Assembly (NCBI RefSeq): GCF_001984095.1
Contig: NZ_LYVQ01000001.1
Coordinates: 1 to 64,000 of the forward strand
Source: Pelomonas sp. KK5
Lineage (GTDB): Bacteria > Pseudomonadota > Gammaproteobacteria > Burkholderiales > Burkholderiaceae_C
Length of the DNA stretch: 64,000 bases
Direction: 5' to 3'
The position numbers were made by a program, and so were the translations under genes. Positions within the stretch are counted from its first letter, which is position 1. Every line of letters starts with the position of its first letter. Under the pieces are notes generated by a model. It was not told where the DNA came from. It saw only the letters and a list, made by a program, of their open reading frames with translations, and made no database searches. Shown in pieces: positions 53,688-63,762 of this stretch.

Positions 53688-54356
53688 TCAGAGGCTCTGC
53701 GCGGCCACCGTCTGATTGCGCCCGGCACCGGCCATGCCGGCCTCGGTCTCGGGCAGCACGTAGACCACGCCGCGCTGGCGGCCCAGCGTGGGGGCGATGA
53801 CGCCGTCGTAGAAGGCGGGCGCCACCACGATGCAGCCCAGAGAAATGCGCTTGTCGTCCGGGTTGGCCGAGGCCAGGCGCTCGGGGCGGCGCTGCTCGGC
53901 CGGCGCGGGGCGCAGGCGGTGGATGGCCACGGCGGCGCCGTAGTCCACCCAGACGATCGCCTCGCCCTTGATGTTGTGGCCGGGCTCGGAATCGAAGCGG
54001 CCGGCCGGCGTGGTCCGCTCGGCTAACGGAATACCTGTGCTGACCTTGGTGCCCACGCCCGGCGCCGACGCGTCGCCCCGCGCCAGGCCCAGCAGCGAGG
54101 AGGCCGAGCCGACCATCCTGCCGTCAGCCTCGAACACGTAGATCCGCGCCTGCTTCTTGTCGACGACGGCGAAGGGCTTGCCGGCAGTGTCCCCGCTGGC
54201 GAAGGCCTGCTCGGCCATGCGCCGCGCATCCGGGGTGACCGGCTGGCCGGAGAAATCGATGGGATGAGAAGATGTTGCCGCCATGGCGACCGATGTCGCC
54301 AGCGCGAGGAAAGCGCCTACCCAGTACTTCAAGTCCGCCGCTCCAGCACGATGCAT
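53688..54356 (-). CDS. L,D-transpeptidase (YkuD-like), paralogue 1
   Basis: A 222-residue exported protein with an N-terminal hydrophobic segment (VGAFLALATSVAMA). The catalytic region is YkuD-like: VDKKQARIYVFEADGRMVGS, ERTTPAGRFDSEPGHN, VAIHRLRP (His) and RISLGCIVVAP with the catalytic cysteine. Such enzymes form 3-3 peptidoglycan cross-links or attach lipoproteins. The motif SLGC departs from the usual SHGC or SYGC, so activity is not certain. It is a paralogue of the next gene upstream, sharing many phrases. Confidence 0.85.
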   Translation of the reverse strand: MHRAGAADLKYWVGAFLALATSVAMAATSSHPIDFSGQPVTPDARRMAEQAFASGDTAGKPFAVVDKKQARIYVFEADGRMVGSASSLLGLARGDASAPGVGTKVSTGIPLAERTTPAGRFDSEPGHNIKGEAIVWVDYGAAVAIHRLRPAPAEQRRPERLASANPDDKRISLGCIVVAPAFYDGVIAPTLGRQRGVVYVLPETEAGMAGAGRNQTVAAQSL

Positions 54357-54464
54357 CCGAGACCACGGATGCTTGTCGAGGCAGGAATGTACGGGAAGGG
54401 CGCAGGAACGCGCTTAGCCGCTCCTTAATCGGCGGCTTGCAGCGTGACCCAAATCACGCCGGAA

Positions 54465-54474
54465 TAACTCGTTA
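54465..54474. other. TAACNNGTTA palindrome, copy 5
   Basis: TAACTCGTTA. The last three bases (TTA, read as TAA on the minus strand) are the stop codon of L,D-transpeptidase paralogue 2. Confidence 0.55.
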
Positions 54475-55335
54475 CATCGACGGACTTGCCATCGTGCCCT
54501 GGCGGGCAATCGACGTGCCCGCCGGCGTTGTCGCCAGCGCCGGGAATACCTGTTCCAGCCGCTTCTTCTCGGGCAGCACGTAGACGATGCCGCCCTGGCG
54601 CTTGAAGTTGGGCCACAGCACCTGCTCGAAGAACTCGGGCGGCATGTTGATGCAGCCGTAGCTGATGCGGCGGGCCTGGGCGTTGCGGGACTTGAGCCGC
54701 TCGGCGCGGTGCTCGGCGGGGTTGCTCAGGCGCACGCGGTGCATGGAGACGGCGGCGGCGTAGTCCACCCAGAGCACGTCCTCGGGCAGCGCATTGCGCC
54801 CCGGTTCGGCGCGGAAGCGGCCGGCGGGCGTCGTGCGTTCCCAGGGCTTCACGTCGGCGATGGGGCGGGTGCCGATGCCGGCCACGGTGTCGTCGCCGGC
54901 GGCATAGCCCAGCAGCACCGGCGAGGCGCCGATCAGCCGTCCACCCGGCTCGAACACGAACACCTTGGCGTTCCTCTTGTCGAGGATGGCGAAGTTGAGC
55001 CGGCCGTTGTCGGCCGTGTCGACGACCCAGCCGGCCAGGCGGCGGGCATCACGCGATGCCGGCTCGCCCTTCATGTCCAGCTCGCGCTGCAGCGGCGGCG
55101 GCACGACGGGCGCGCGCGCCTGCTGATGCGGCGCAGCGTCCGGGTGATGCACGGCCGCGACGGCGGGCCGGGCATGGAAGAAGAGGGGGATGACCGGGCG
55201 GGCGCCCGGCCTGAGTGGGACCACCAGCACGATGGCGGCGGCGCCCAGCAGCACGATCTGCAACAGGCGCTCGACCTGGCCGCGGTGTTGGTGGACCCAC
55301 TCCTGCGCGCGGTGAAGAACGGGAGGCATGCTCAT
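54472..55335 (-). CDS. L,D-transpeptidase (YkuD-like), paralogue 2
   Basis: A 287-residue membrane-anchored paralogue of the preceding entry. One membrane segment (LLQIVLLGAAAIVLVVPL) follows a short cytoplasmic N-terminus; a Pro/His-rich periplasmic linker comes next. The catalytic region reads LDKRNAKVFVFEPGGRLIGA, ERTTPAGRFRAEPGRN, VSMHRVRLSN (His) and RISYGCINMPPEF with the catalytic cysteine. This SYGCINM motif is closer to the canonical form than that of paralogue 1. The pair probably arose by tandem duplication. Confidence 0.88.
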   Translation of the reverse strand: MSMPPVLHRAQEWVHQHRGQVERLLQIVLLGAAAIVLVVPLRPGARPVIPLFFHARPAVAAVHHPDAAPHQQARAPVVPPPLQRELDMKGEPASRDARRLAGWVVDTADNGRLNFAILDKRNAKVFVFEPGGRLIGASPVLLGYAAGDDTVAGIGTRPIADVKPWERTTPAGRFRAEPGRNALPEDVLWVDYAAAVSMHRVRLSNPAEHRAERLKSRNAQARRISYGCINMPPEFFEQVLWPNFKRQGGIVYVLPEKKRLEQVFPALATTPAGTSIARQGTMASPSM

Positions 55336-55400
55336 TTCTCTTTATTGATCGTGGCAGTACCCGTTCACCGGCTTTCTCTCAAGGCTTGCAGTGGCGGCGC

Positions 55401-55826
55401 TCAGTTCCGGTCGGCCCGCGGGGCGCGCTCGGTGGTCATGGGGCTCGGCTCGGTGGCGGGTGCGCTCGGGGCGGTCGCCGTCGTGTCGGTCGAGGTGGTG
55501 GCGCTGTTGTCCTGCTGGGCGGTGCTGCTCATGCCGTTGTCGGTGGCCGTCGAGTTGCTCGTGTCGGCCGGAGCGGTCGTCGCCTGGGTGTTGTCGCCCG
55601 GGGTGGCATTGGCGTCGGTTGCCTGCTGGGCGCTCATGTTGTCGGGGCTGCGCCAGTCGGGCGTTGCTGTCGTGCCGCGGTTCACGGCGTCGGTCGCGTC
55701 GCTCTGCTGGGCGGTGGCCGTGGTCGAGGTGTCGGCCGGCTGGTCGCTGGTCTGCGCATAGGCCAGGCCGATGGCGCTGACGAGGGCGACGGCCGCGGCG
55801 GCGGTAGACAGGTGCTTGTTCATCAT
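55401..55826 (-). CDS. Thr/Ala/Ser-rich secreted protein
   Basis: A 141-residue low-complexity exported protein. The ATG at 55826 is preceded by an AAGGAGT site, giving MMNKHLSTAAAAVALVSAIG followed by an AYAQT signal-cleavage region. The mature part is almost all T, A, S, D, Q and P (for example TSTTATAQQSDATDAV, NTQATTAPADTSNSTA) and likely disordered. No known domain is seen. It could be a surface or matrix protein or a spacer; function is unknown. A repeated TA(Q/D)..S/T pattern suggests expansion of a short unit. Confidence 0.75.
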   Translation of the reverse strand: MMNKHLSTAAAAVALVSAIGLAYAQTSDQPADTSTTATAQQSDATDAVNRGTTATPDWRSPDNMSAQQATDANATPGDNTQATTAPADTSNSTATDNGMSSTAQQDNSATTSTDTTATAPSAPATEPSPMTTERAPRADRN

Positions 55827-55975
55827 GGGTCTTACTCCTTGGTTGAGAACCGGAAATAGCTCGCCGGTTGGGAATAACTCTAAGAGTCGACGGCAGGGGT
55901 CGGGGTCGGCATGCGGCGCGCCCATTCGTAGGACAAGCACTGCTACCAAAGGTAAGCCTCCGCTATGCTGCCCCG

Positions 55976-57082
55976 ATGGATGAAGGCATGTCGCCGCCCA
56001 CGCTCGCCGTAGACCCTGTTGCCGAAGCAGCCGTGGCCCGCCCGCTGGGCGACTGGAGCGTGCTTCCGCTGGGCGGGCGCTTCGAGGCGCTGGCGGCGGA
56101 GGCCGCGGCCCTGTCCCGCCACGGCTGGGACCTGCGCGGCCTGGCCCGGCTGGACAGCGCCGGCGCGCTGCTGCTGTGGCAGGCCTGGGGCCGTCGGCGC
56201 CCTGAGCGGCTGCAGTGGCTGCCGGAGCATGAGTTCCTGTTCGAGCAGCTTGAAGTGCCGGTGCCCGCAGCGGGCCGGCGCCTGCCGACGCGTCCGACCT
56301 CGCCGGCCGAGCTGCTGCGCGGCGCCGCCTCGCACGGGCTGGGCGCGGTGCAACTGCTGGGCCAGCTGGTGCTGGACCTGCGCACCATCGCTTCTCGCCC
56401 GACCCTGATCGCCTGGCGCGACATCTCGGCCCAGATCTACCGCACCGGTGCGCAGGCGCTGGGCATCACGGCGCTGGTCGGCTTCCTGGTCGGCGTGACG
56501 CTGTCCTACCTCAGCTCGCGCCAGCTGCAGGCCTACGGGGCGGACATCTTCGTCATCAACCTGCTGGGCATCTCGGTCTGGCGCGAGCTGGGGCCGCTGC
56601 TGGCGGCCATCCTGGTGGCCGGGCGCAGCGGCTCGGCGATGACGGCGCAGTTCGGCGTGATGCGCGTGACACAGGAACTGGACGCGCTGTCGGTGATGGG
56701 CATCTCGCACACGATCCGGCTGGTGCTGCCGAAGCTGGTGGCGCTGGCGGTGTCGATGCCGCTGATCGTCGTCTGGACCAGCACGATGGTCCTGATCGGC
56801 GGCGCGGTGGCGGCGCGGGCCACGCTGGGCCTGGCCTATGTGCAGTTCCTGCAGGGCCTGCCGGCGGCGGTGCCGGTGGCCAATCTGTGGCTGGGCCTGG
56901 GCAAGTCGGTGGCCTTCGGGCTGCTGATCGCCTTCGTGGCCTGCCACTTCGGCCTGCGCATCAAGCCCAACAGCGAGAGCCTGGGCAAGGGCACGACCGA
57001 TGCGGTGGTCAGCTCGATCACCGGGGTCATCATCGTCGACGCGATCTTCGCGATCGTGTTTTCGGGGGTCGGGCTGGCATGA
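55976..57082 (+). CDS. MlaE-like permease with N-terminal STAS domain
   Basis: Permease of an MCE-type lipid transporter. From the ATG at 55976 the protein has 368 residues; an ATG four codons later is an alternative. Residues about 15-105 look like a STAS/MlaB-type domain (WDLRGLARLDSAGALLLWQA), fused here to the permease, whereas E. coli encodes MlaB separately. The MlaE family part has ALGITALVGFLVGVTLSYLS, FVINLLGISVWRELGPLLAA, ILVAGRSGSAMTAQFGVMRV and VVSSITGVIIVDAIFAIVFS. It starts a permease - ATPase - MCE - lipoprotein operon. Confidence 0.92.
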   Translation: MDEGMSPPTLAVDPVAEAAVARPLGDWSVLPLGGRFEALAAEAAALSRHGWDLRGLARLDSAGALLLWQAWGRRRPERLQWLPEHEFLFEQLEVPVPAAGRRLPTRPTSPAELLRGAASHGLGAVQLLGQLVLDLRTIASRPTLIAWRDISAQIYRTGAQALGITALVGFLVGVTLSYLSSRQLQAYGADIFVINLLGISVWRELGPLLAAILVAGRSGSAMTAQFGVMRVTQELDALSVMGISHTIRLVLPKLVALAVSMPLIVVWTSTMVLIGGAVAARATLGLAYVQFLQGLPAAVPVANLWLGLGKSVAFGLLIAFVACHFGLRIKPNSESLGKGTTDAVVSSITGVIIVDAIFAIVFSGVGLA

Positions 57083-57085
57083 CGA

Positions 57086-57160
57086 GCGCAGCGCCGGGCC
57101 GCCCCAAGCAAGCTCGTATCCCCCCGGGGGATCGACCGACGTACCCGTCGGGCGAGGGGC
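57086..57160 (+). repeat. Extragenic repeat family A, copy 3 (shortened)
   Basis: About 75 bases between the MlaE-like and MlaF-like genes, inside the operon. It keeps GAGCGCAGCGCCGGGCCGCC, CCCCCGGGGGATCGACCGAC and GTCGGGCGAGGGGC, but lacks the central part of the other two copies. Confidence 0.65.
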
Positions 57161-57164
57161 GGAC

Positions 57165-57980
57165 ATGAACGAATGCAGGTTCGACGACGCCATCATCGAT
57201 GTCCAGCGCGTGACGACCGTGTTCGGCCGCACCGTCATCCACCGCCAGCTGAGCCTGCAGGTGCGCGCCGGCGAGGTGATGGCCATCATCGGCGGCTCGG
57301 GCAGCGGCAAGACCACGCTGCTGCGCCTGATGCTGGGGCTGGAGCGCGCGGTGGCCGGGCGGGTGACGGTGTTCGGCCAGGACCTGACCGAAGGCGAGCC
57401 GGCTGCGCTGGCCCAGGTGCGCAACCGCTGGGGCGTGCTGTTCCAGCAGGGCGCGCTGTTCTCCTCGCTGAGCGTGTTCGAGAACATCGCGCTGCCGCTG
57501 CGCGAGCTGAACACCGTCCCGCAGGGCCTGATCGGCGAGCTGGTGATGCACAAGCTGCTGCAGGTGGGGCTGAAGGCCGGCGATGCGGGCAAGCGGCCGG
57601 CCGAGCTGTCCGGCGGCATGATCAAGCGCGTGGCGCTGGCGCGGGCCCTGATCCTGGACCCGCCGCTGCTGTTCCTGGACGAGCCCACCGCCGGCCTCGA
57701 CCCGGCCAGCAGCAAGCAGTTCGTGCGCCTGATCGAAGGCCTGCGCGACGAGATGAAGCTCACCGTCGTGATGGTCACGCACGACGTGGACACTCTGTTC
57801 GCGCTGGCTGACCGGGTGGCCGCGCTGGCCGACCGGCGGCTGGTCGCCTGCGGGCCGCTGGCCGAGGTGGCCACGGTCGATCACCCCTTCATCCACGACT
57901 TCTTCCTCGGCCAGCAGTCGCGCTGGGACGAGGAGAGCGTGCGCCTGTTCCGTCAGAGCCTGCGCGCGGCAGGCGGCTAG
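57165..57980 (+). CDS. MlaF-like ABC ATPase
   Basis: ATPase of the MCE transporter, 271 residues from the ATG at 57165 (MNECRFDDAIIDVQRV). It has Walker A GGSGSGKTTLLR, the Q-loop RWGVLFQQGALFSSLSVFEN, the signature LSGGMIKRVALARAL and Walker B PPLLFLDEPTAGLDP, with a VTHDVDTLFALADR switch region. The LSGGM form of the signature is common in MlaF. A family A repeat separates it from the permease gene; the MCE gene follows after 17 bases. Confidence 0.94.
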   Translation: MNECRFDDAIIDVQRVTTVFGRTVIHRQLSLQVRAGEVMAIIGGSGSGKTTLLRLMLGLERAVAGRVTVFGQDLTEGEPAALAQVRNRWGVLFQQGALFSSLSVFENIALPLRELNTVPQGLIGELVMHKLLQVGLKAGDAGKRPAELSGGMIKRVALARALILDPPLLFLDEPTAGLDPASSKQFVRLIEGLRDEMKLTVVMVTHDVDTLFALADRVAALADRRLVACGPLAEVATVDHPFIHDFFLGQQSRWDEESVRLFRQSLRAAGG

Positions 57981-57997
57981 AGAGGAGTTGCCCCATC

Positions 57998-58978
57998 ATG
58001 GAAAACCGTTCGCATGCCCTGGTCACCGGGCTCTTCGTGGTGCTGCTGACGGCAGCGCTGGTCGTCATCCTGGCCTGGTTCCGGGACGAGCGGGGCGATA
58101 CGGTCAGCTACACGGTGGTGTCGAGGACGGGCGTGTCCGGGCTCAACGTCAAGGCGGGCGTCAAGCTGCGCGGCGTGCCGGTCGGCAAGGTCGCGTCGAT
58201 CGGCTTCGACCCCGCCGATGCGCGCCAGATCCTGATCACGCTCGATGTCGATCGCGATGCCCCGGTCACCTCGACGATGAAGGCGCGGCTCGGCTACCAG
58301 GGCATCACCGGCCTGGCCTTCGTCGAGCTGATCGACGACACGACGGTGGCCGGCAAGCCCCGCGACCCATCGCAGCCGATCGAGCTGCAGGCCTCGCTGC
58401 TGGACCAACTGGCCGCTGGCGGCCCGCGCCTGCTGGCCAATGCCAATGAGGCGACCCAGCGACTGAGCCAGGTGCTGGGCGACGAGAACCAGCGCCAGCT
58501 GAGCCGGGCCTTGGGGCAGATGGCCGAGGCGTCCGCGCAGGTGGCGCAACTGGCGAAGGAGTTGCGCCCGGCCGCGGCCGCGCTGCAGCCGCTGGCGCTG
58601 CAGGCCGGCCGCGAGATGCAGCGTGCCGATGCGCTGCTGGCCAATGCCGACAGGACGCTGCAGCGCTTCGACGGCCTGGCCGCCGAATCGACGCTGCTGG
58701 CCCAGGACCTGCGCCAGCGCACGCAGATCCTGGACCGCCTGGGCACCGCCGCCGCGCAGCTGCAGACCACGACGCAGCGCCTGGAGACGGCCTTCGTCGG
58801 CCCGGACCGGCCGCGGGCGCAACCGCTGGTGGACCGGCTGGCCGACTCGGCCGATTCGGTCCAGCGGGCGGCGGCGCGGCTGGGCTCGCTGGCCGAGCAG
58901 CCGCAGGGGCTGCTGTTCGGCCGCCCGCCGGCGCGGCCGGGGCCGGGCGAGGCGGGATTCAACGAGGGAGGGCGTTGA
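57998..58978 (+). CDS. MCE-domain protein (MlaD/PqiB-like)
   Basis: Inner-membrane-anchored lipid-binding subunit of the transporter, 326 residues. One N-terminal membrane span (ALVTGLFVVLLTAALVVILAW) is followed by the MCE core (YTVVSRTGVSGLNVKAGVKL, RGVPVGKVASIGFDPADARQ, LGYQGITGLAFVELIDD). The C-terminal 200 residues are a long helical, coiled-coil-like tail rich in Ala, Leu and Gln, with repeated LLAN and LQ stretches, longer than in MlaD. It may form a periplasmic needle or bridge. AGAGGAG precedes the ATG. Confidence 0.93.
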   Translation: MENRSHALVTGLFVVLLTAALVVILAWFRDERGDTVSYTVVSRTGVSGLNVKAGVKLRGVPVGKVASIGFDPADARQILITLDVDRDAPVTSTMKARLGYQGITGLAFVELIDDTTVAGKPRDPSQPIELQASLLDQLAAGGPRLLANANEATQRLSQVLGDENQRQLSRALGQMAEASAQVAQLAKELRPAAAALQPLALQAGREMQRADALLANADRTLQRFDGLAAESTLLAQDLRQRTQILDRLGTAAAQLQTTTQRLETAFVGPDRPRAQPLVDRLADSADSVQRAAARLGSLAEQPQGLLFGRPPARPGPGEAGFNEGGR

Positions 58979-58979
58979 C

Positions 58980-59525
58980 ATGACGCGTTACTTCATCGCC
59001 ATCTGCCTGGGCCTGGTGCTCGCTGCCTGCTCGACGCCTTCGCCGCAGCCGGCCGTCTACGATCTCGGCCCGCCGGCGCCGCGCAGCGCCACGGCGCCGG
59101 CCGCCAACATCCAGCTGATCGACGTGGACGCGCCGCCCTGGCTGGAAGGGCCAGGTCTTGCCTACCGGCTCGACTACCGCGATGCCTACCGCCGCGAGTT
59201 CTACCGCGACAGCCGCTGGGCCGCGCCGCCGGCGCAACTGCTGGCCGAGCGCCTGCGCCAGCGCTCCGCCGGCTCCGGCGGCACCGGGGCGCCCGTGCAG
59301 CTGCGGCTGGAACTGGAGGAATGCACGCAGGTCTTCTCCGGCCCGGGCGAGAGCCGCCTGCTGCTGCGCCTGCGGGTCTGGCGCGTCGGCGACCCGGCGC
59401 CGCGGGTGTTCGAGTCGAGCGAAGCGGCGGCCAGCGCCGATGCGCCCGGCGCCGTGCGCGCCGCGGGCCGGGCCGCGGATGCGCTGATCGATCAGGTGCT
59501 GGCCTGGGCCGCTGCGACGCGCTGA
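58980..59525 (+). CDS. PqiC/LetC-like transport auxiliary lipoprotein
   Basis: A 181-residue lipoprotein: signal peptide MTRYFIAICLGLVLAAC with lipobox LAAC. The PqiC-type domain follows (VYDLGPPAP, IQLIDVDAPPWLEGPGLAYR, YRREFYRDSRWAAPPAQLLA). Such lipoproteins sit in the outer membrane at the end of an MCE lipid-transport system. The start lies one base after the MCE stop. Its 3' end overlaps the convergent J-domain-like gene by 34 bases. Confidence 0.92.
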   Translation: MTRYFIAICLGLVLAACSTPSPQPAVYDLGPPAPRSATAPAANIQLIDVDAPPWLEGPGLAYRLDYRDAYRREFYRDSRWAAPPAQLLAERLRQRSAGSGGTGAPVQLRLELEECTQVFSGPGESRLLLRLRVWRVGDPAPRVFESSEAAASADAPGAVRAAGRAADALIDQVLAWAAATR

Positions 59526-60400
59526 GGTGTTGTCGACGCGGACTGCTGGCGCCGGTGCAGGAAGGCCCGCGCCAGCGTCGACTCCGGCTTGAGCCGCTGG
59601 CCGATGTACAGCTCCTTGCGGCGCTCGTCGATCTCCAGCCGCAGCTGCTCGGCCTTGGCGGCCAGCAGGTCCTGGCCGCGCGCCTCGGCCTGCGAGACCG
59701 AGCGCCACAGCCGGTGCATCGCCTGCGTGGCCAGGCCTGCCAGCGCCTCGTTGACGATGCGCAGCCGCGCCTGCACCAGGTGCTCGCAATGGGCCAGCCA
59801 GTTGCGCAGCGCCTCGGCGTTGCCGCCGGTGACGACGGCCGGCGCCTCGCCGGCGGCCAGCAGCATCGCCTCGATGCGCCAGCGCTCGCCGGCGGCATGG
59901 GCGGCGTTGAGCGCCATCATCTGCTGCTCGCGACGGGCCAGCTCGGCTGCATCGGCGCGGCCGGCGCGGTCCGGATGGATGCGCATGGCGGCGCGGCGGT
60001 ACAGCGCCTTCAGCGAGGGCGGCGCCCACTGGGCGATGTCGGCGCCCAGCGGCACCGGCGGCAGGGCGGGCGCGGGAGGCAGCGGCTCGAAATTGGCGCG
60101 GTGCAGCGCGTGGGCGAGCTGCTGGTTGGGCGTGGGCGCCGGCTGCGCCTCCGGGGCCGGCAGGCCATGGGAGCGGAGCATTTCGATCAGGGCCGCGGTG
60201 GTGGCGTTCAGCTGCTGCTCGATCGTTCCCAGTTCGCGGTACAGCGGGCCGAGGCGGCTCAGGTAGCGGCCAGCGAAGGCCTGCACCTGCGCGCGCTGCT
60301 GCTCGAAGCTCTGCTCCTGCCCGGCCAGGTACTGGCGCATATCCGCCAGCGCCGCATGGCGGCGCTCAAGGTCGTGGCGGGTGATCAGCGGCGGCTGCAT
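59492..60400 (-). CDS. J-domain-like protein, paralogue 1
   Basis: A 302-residue soluble protein from the ATG at 60400 (MQPPLITRHDLERRHAALAD). The N-terminal 80 residues are a long coiled-coil-like helix region. At about 150-205 is a DnaJ-like segment, SLKALYRRAAMRIHPDRAGR, with an HPD tripeptide, then REQQMMALNAAHAAG. The HPD element in a J-domain stimulates DnaK-type ATPases, so a co-chaperone role is possible. The C-terminal helix ends in LYIGQRLKPESTLARAFLH. No zinc motif is present. It is a clear paralogue of the next gene upstream. Confidence 0.8.
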   Translation of the reverse strand: MQPPLITRHDLERRHAALADMRQYLAGQEQSFEQQRAQVQAFAGRYLSRLGPLYRELGTIEQQLNATTAALIEMLRSHGLPAPEAQPAPTPNQQLAHALHRANFEPLPPAPALPPVPLGADIAQWAPPSLKALYRRAAMRIHPDRAGRADAAELARREQQMMALNAAHAAGERWRIEAMLLAAGEAPAVVTGGNAEALRNWLAHCEHLVQARLRIVNEALAGLATQAMHRLWRSVSQAEARGQDLLAAKAEQLRLEIDERRKELYIGQRLKPESTLARAFLHRRQQSASTTPQRVAAAQAST

Positions 60401-60446
60401 AGGCGGGCTATTCTGCCCGGCGCGGAAGGCTCGGACGCCCCCGGGG

Positions 60447-61304
60447 TCAGTGGATGGGGAAACCGTCGGCGCGGCGCTCCAGCTCATGCAGGAAGCGGTG
60501 CGACAGGCCCGAGGCCGGTTCCAGCCGCTCGCCGATGTAAAGCTGCTGGCGGCGTTCGGCGATCTGCGTGCGCAGGCGGCTGGCCATCACGTCCAGCGGG
60601 TCCAGGCCCTTCGCCTCGGCCCGTTCGATCGCCAGGCACAGCGCATGCATTGGGTGGGCCTGCAGCAGTGCGGCATGGGCCTGCACGACGCGCAGCCGGC
60701 CCTGCACCGCATGTTCGCTGCGGCCCAGCCAGTGGCGCACCGCATCGGCATCGCCGCCGCGCACCTTGAGCGGCTCCTCGCCGTCGGCCAGCAGCAGCTC
60801 GACGATCAGTTCGCGGTCCCCGCAGGCATAGGCCTGGTTGACTGCCATCATCTGCTGCTCGCGCTGGCGGCGCTGGCGCTCGCCGGGTGCGAGGTCGGGG
60901 TGGAAGCGTTTGGCGGCGCGCCGGTACAGGGTCTTCAGCGGCGGCGGGCCGAGCTCGATCACGCCGCCGGGCGGTTCTTCCGGCAGCGGGGCGCCGGCGG
61001 GCAGCAGCGGCAGCGGGGTGATGTCGGTGGCCTTGGGGGCGCGGGGCATGTTGGCCTCGACGCCGCTGCGGCGCAGCGCCTGGGCCAGTTCGGAGGTGGT
61101 GCGGTGGAGCTGGGACTGGAGCGAGTCGAGCTCCATGTAGAGCGGCCCCAACTGGGTGACATAGCGGCCCACGAAGGCCTGCAGCCGCTCCCTCAGCGTG
61201 GCGAAGCGGGCCTCCTCGCCGGCGAGCTGGCGCCGCAGGTCGACGAGGGCGTTGCGACGGCCTTCGAGCTCATGTCGGGTGATCGCCGTCGTCGTGGGGT
61301 TCAT
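60447..61304 (-). CDS. J-domain-like protein, paralogue 2
   Basis: A 285-residue paralogue of the preceding entry with the same architecture. Shared blocks are ITRHELEGRRNALVDLRRQL, LQAFVGRYVTQLGPLYMEL, LKTLYRRAAKRFHPDLAPGE (HPD again), REQQMMAVNQAYACGDRELI and LYIGERLEPASGLSHRFLHE. The two genes are tandem, 46 bases apart, and likely co-transcribed. The conserved ends suggest selection on both the coiled coil and the C-terminal tail, not just the HPD region. Confidence 0.8.
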   Translation of the reverse strand: MNPTTTAITRHELEGRRNALVDLRRQLAGEEARFATLRERLQAFVGRYVTQLGPLYMELDSLQSQLHRTTSELAQALRRSGVEANMPRAPKATDITPLPLLPAGAPLPEEPPGGVIELGPPPLKTLYRRAAKRFHPDLAPGERQRRQREQQMMAVNQAYACGDRELIVELLLADGEEPLKVRGGDADAVRHWLGRSEHAVQGRLRVVQAHAALLQAHPMHALCLAIERAEAKGLDPLDVMASRLRTQIAERRQQLYIGERLEPASGLSHRFLHELERRADGFPIH

Positions 61305-61347
61305 GGAGGCCTATTGTGAGGCCGGAATGCGGGGCCCGGACGTAGGA

Positions 61348-61372
61348 ACAGCCCGCAAGCGGGCTGTCTTTT
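61348..61372 (-). terminator. Hairpin downstream of hppA, probable terminator
   Basis: ACAGCCCGC (61348-61356) and GCGGGCTGT (61359-61367) form a perfect 9-bp stem with only two loop bases, flanked by CTTTT on the plus side. It lies just past the hppA stop. The better T run is on the plus strand, so it may act in either direction. Confidence 0.55.
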
Positions 61373-61385
61373 AGGTCAGCGGAAC

Positions 61386-61392
61386 TAACGCG

Positions 61393-61395
<3 letters not shown>
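61386..61395. other. TAACNNGTTA palindrome, copy 6
   Basis: TAACGCGTTA. The last three bases (TTA, read as TAA on the minus strand) are the stop codon of hppA. Confidence 0.55.
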
Positions 61396-63579
<2,184 letters not shown>

Positions 63580-63762
63580 GTACGTGTCTCCTGTGTTGTA
63601 TCTGCCGTTTGGGTTTGCCCTGGGCCTTCAACAATCAACATCCGCTGAGCCCGTGGGCGCCGCGCCATGCTAAGGGAAGGCGGGGCCCGGATGAGGCGTG
63701 GGCGCTGGGTATTTACCCGGCCAGTAGAATCCGGGTTTCCCCGGCATCACCACAAGCAAACC

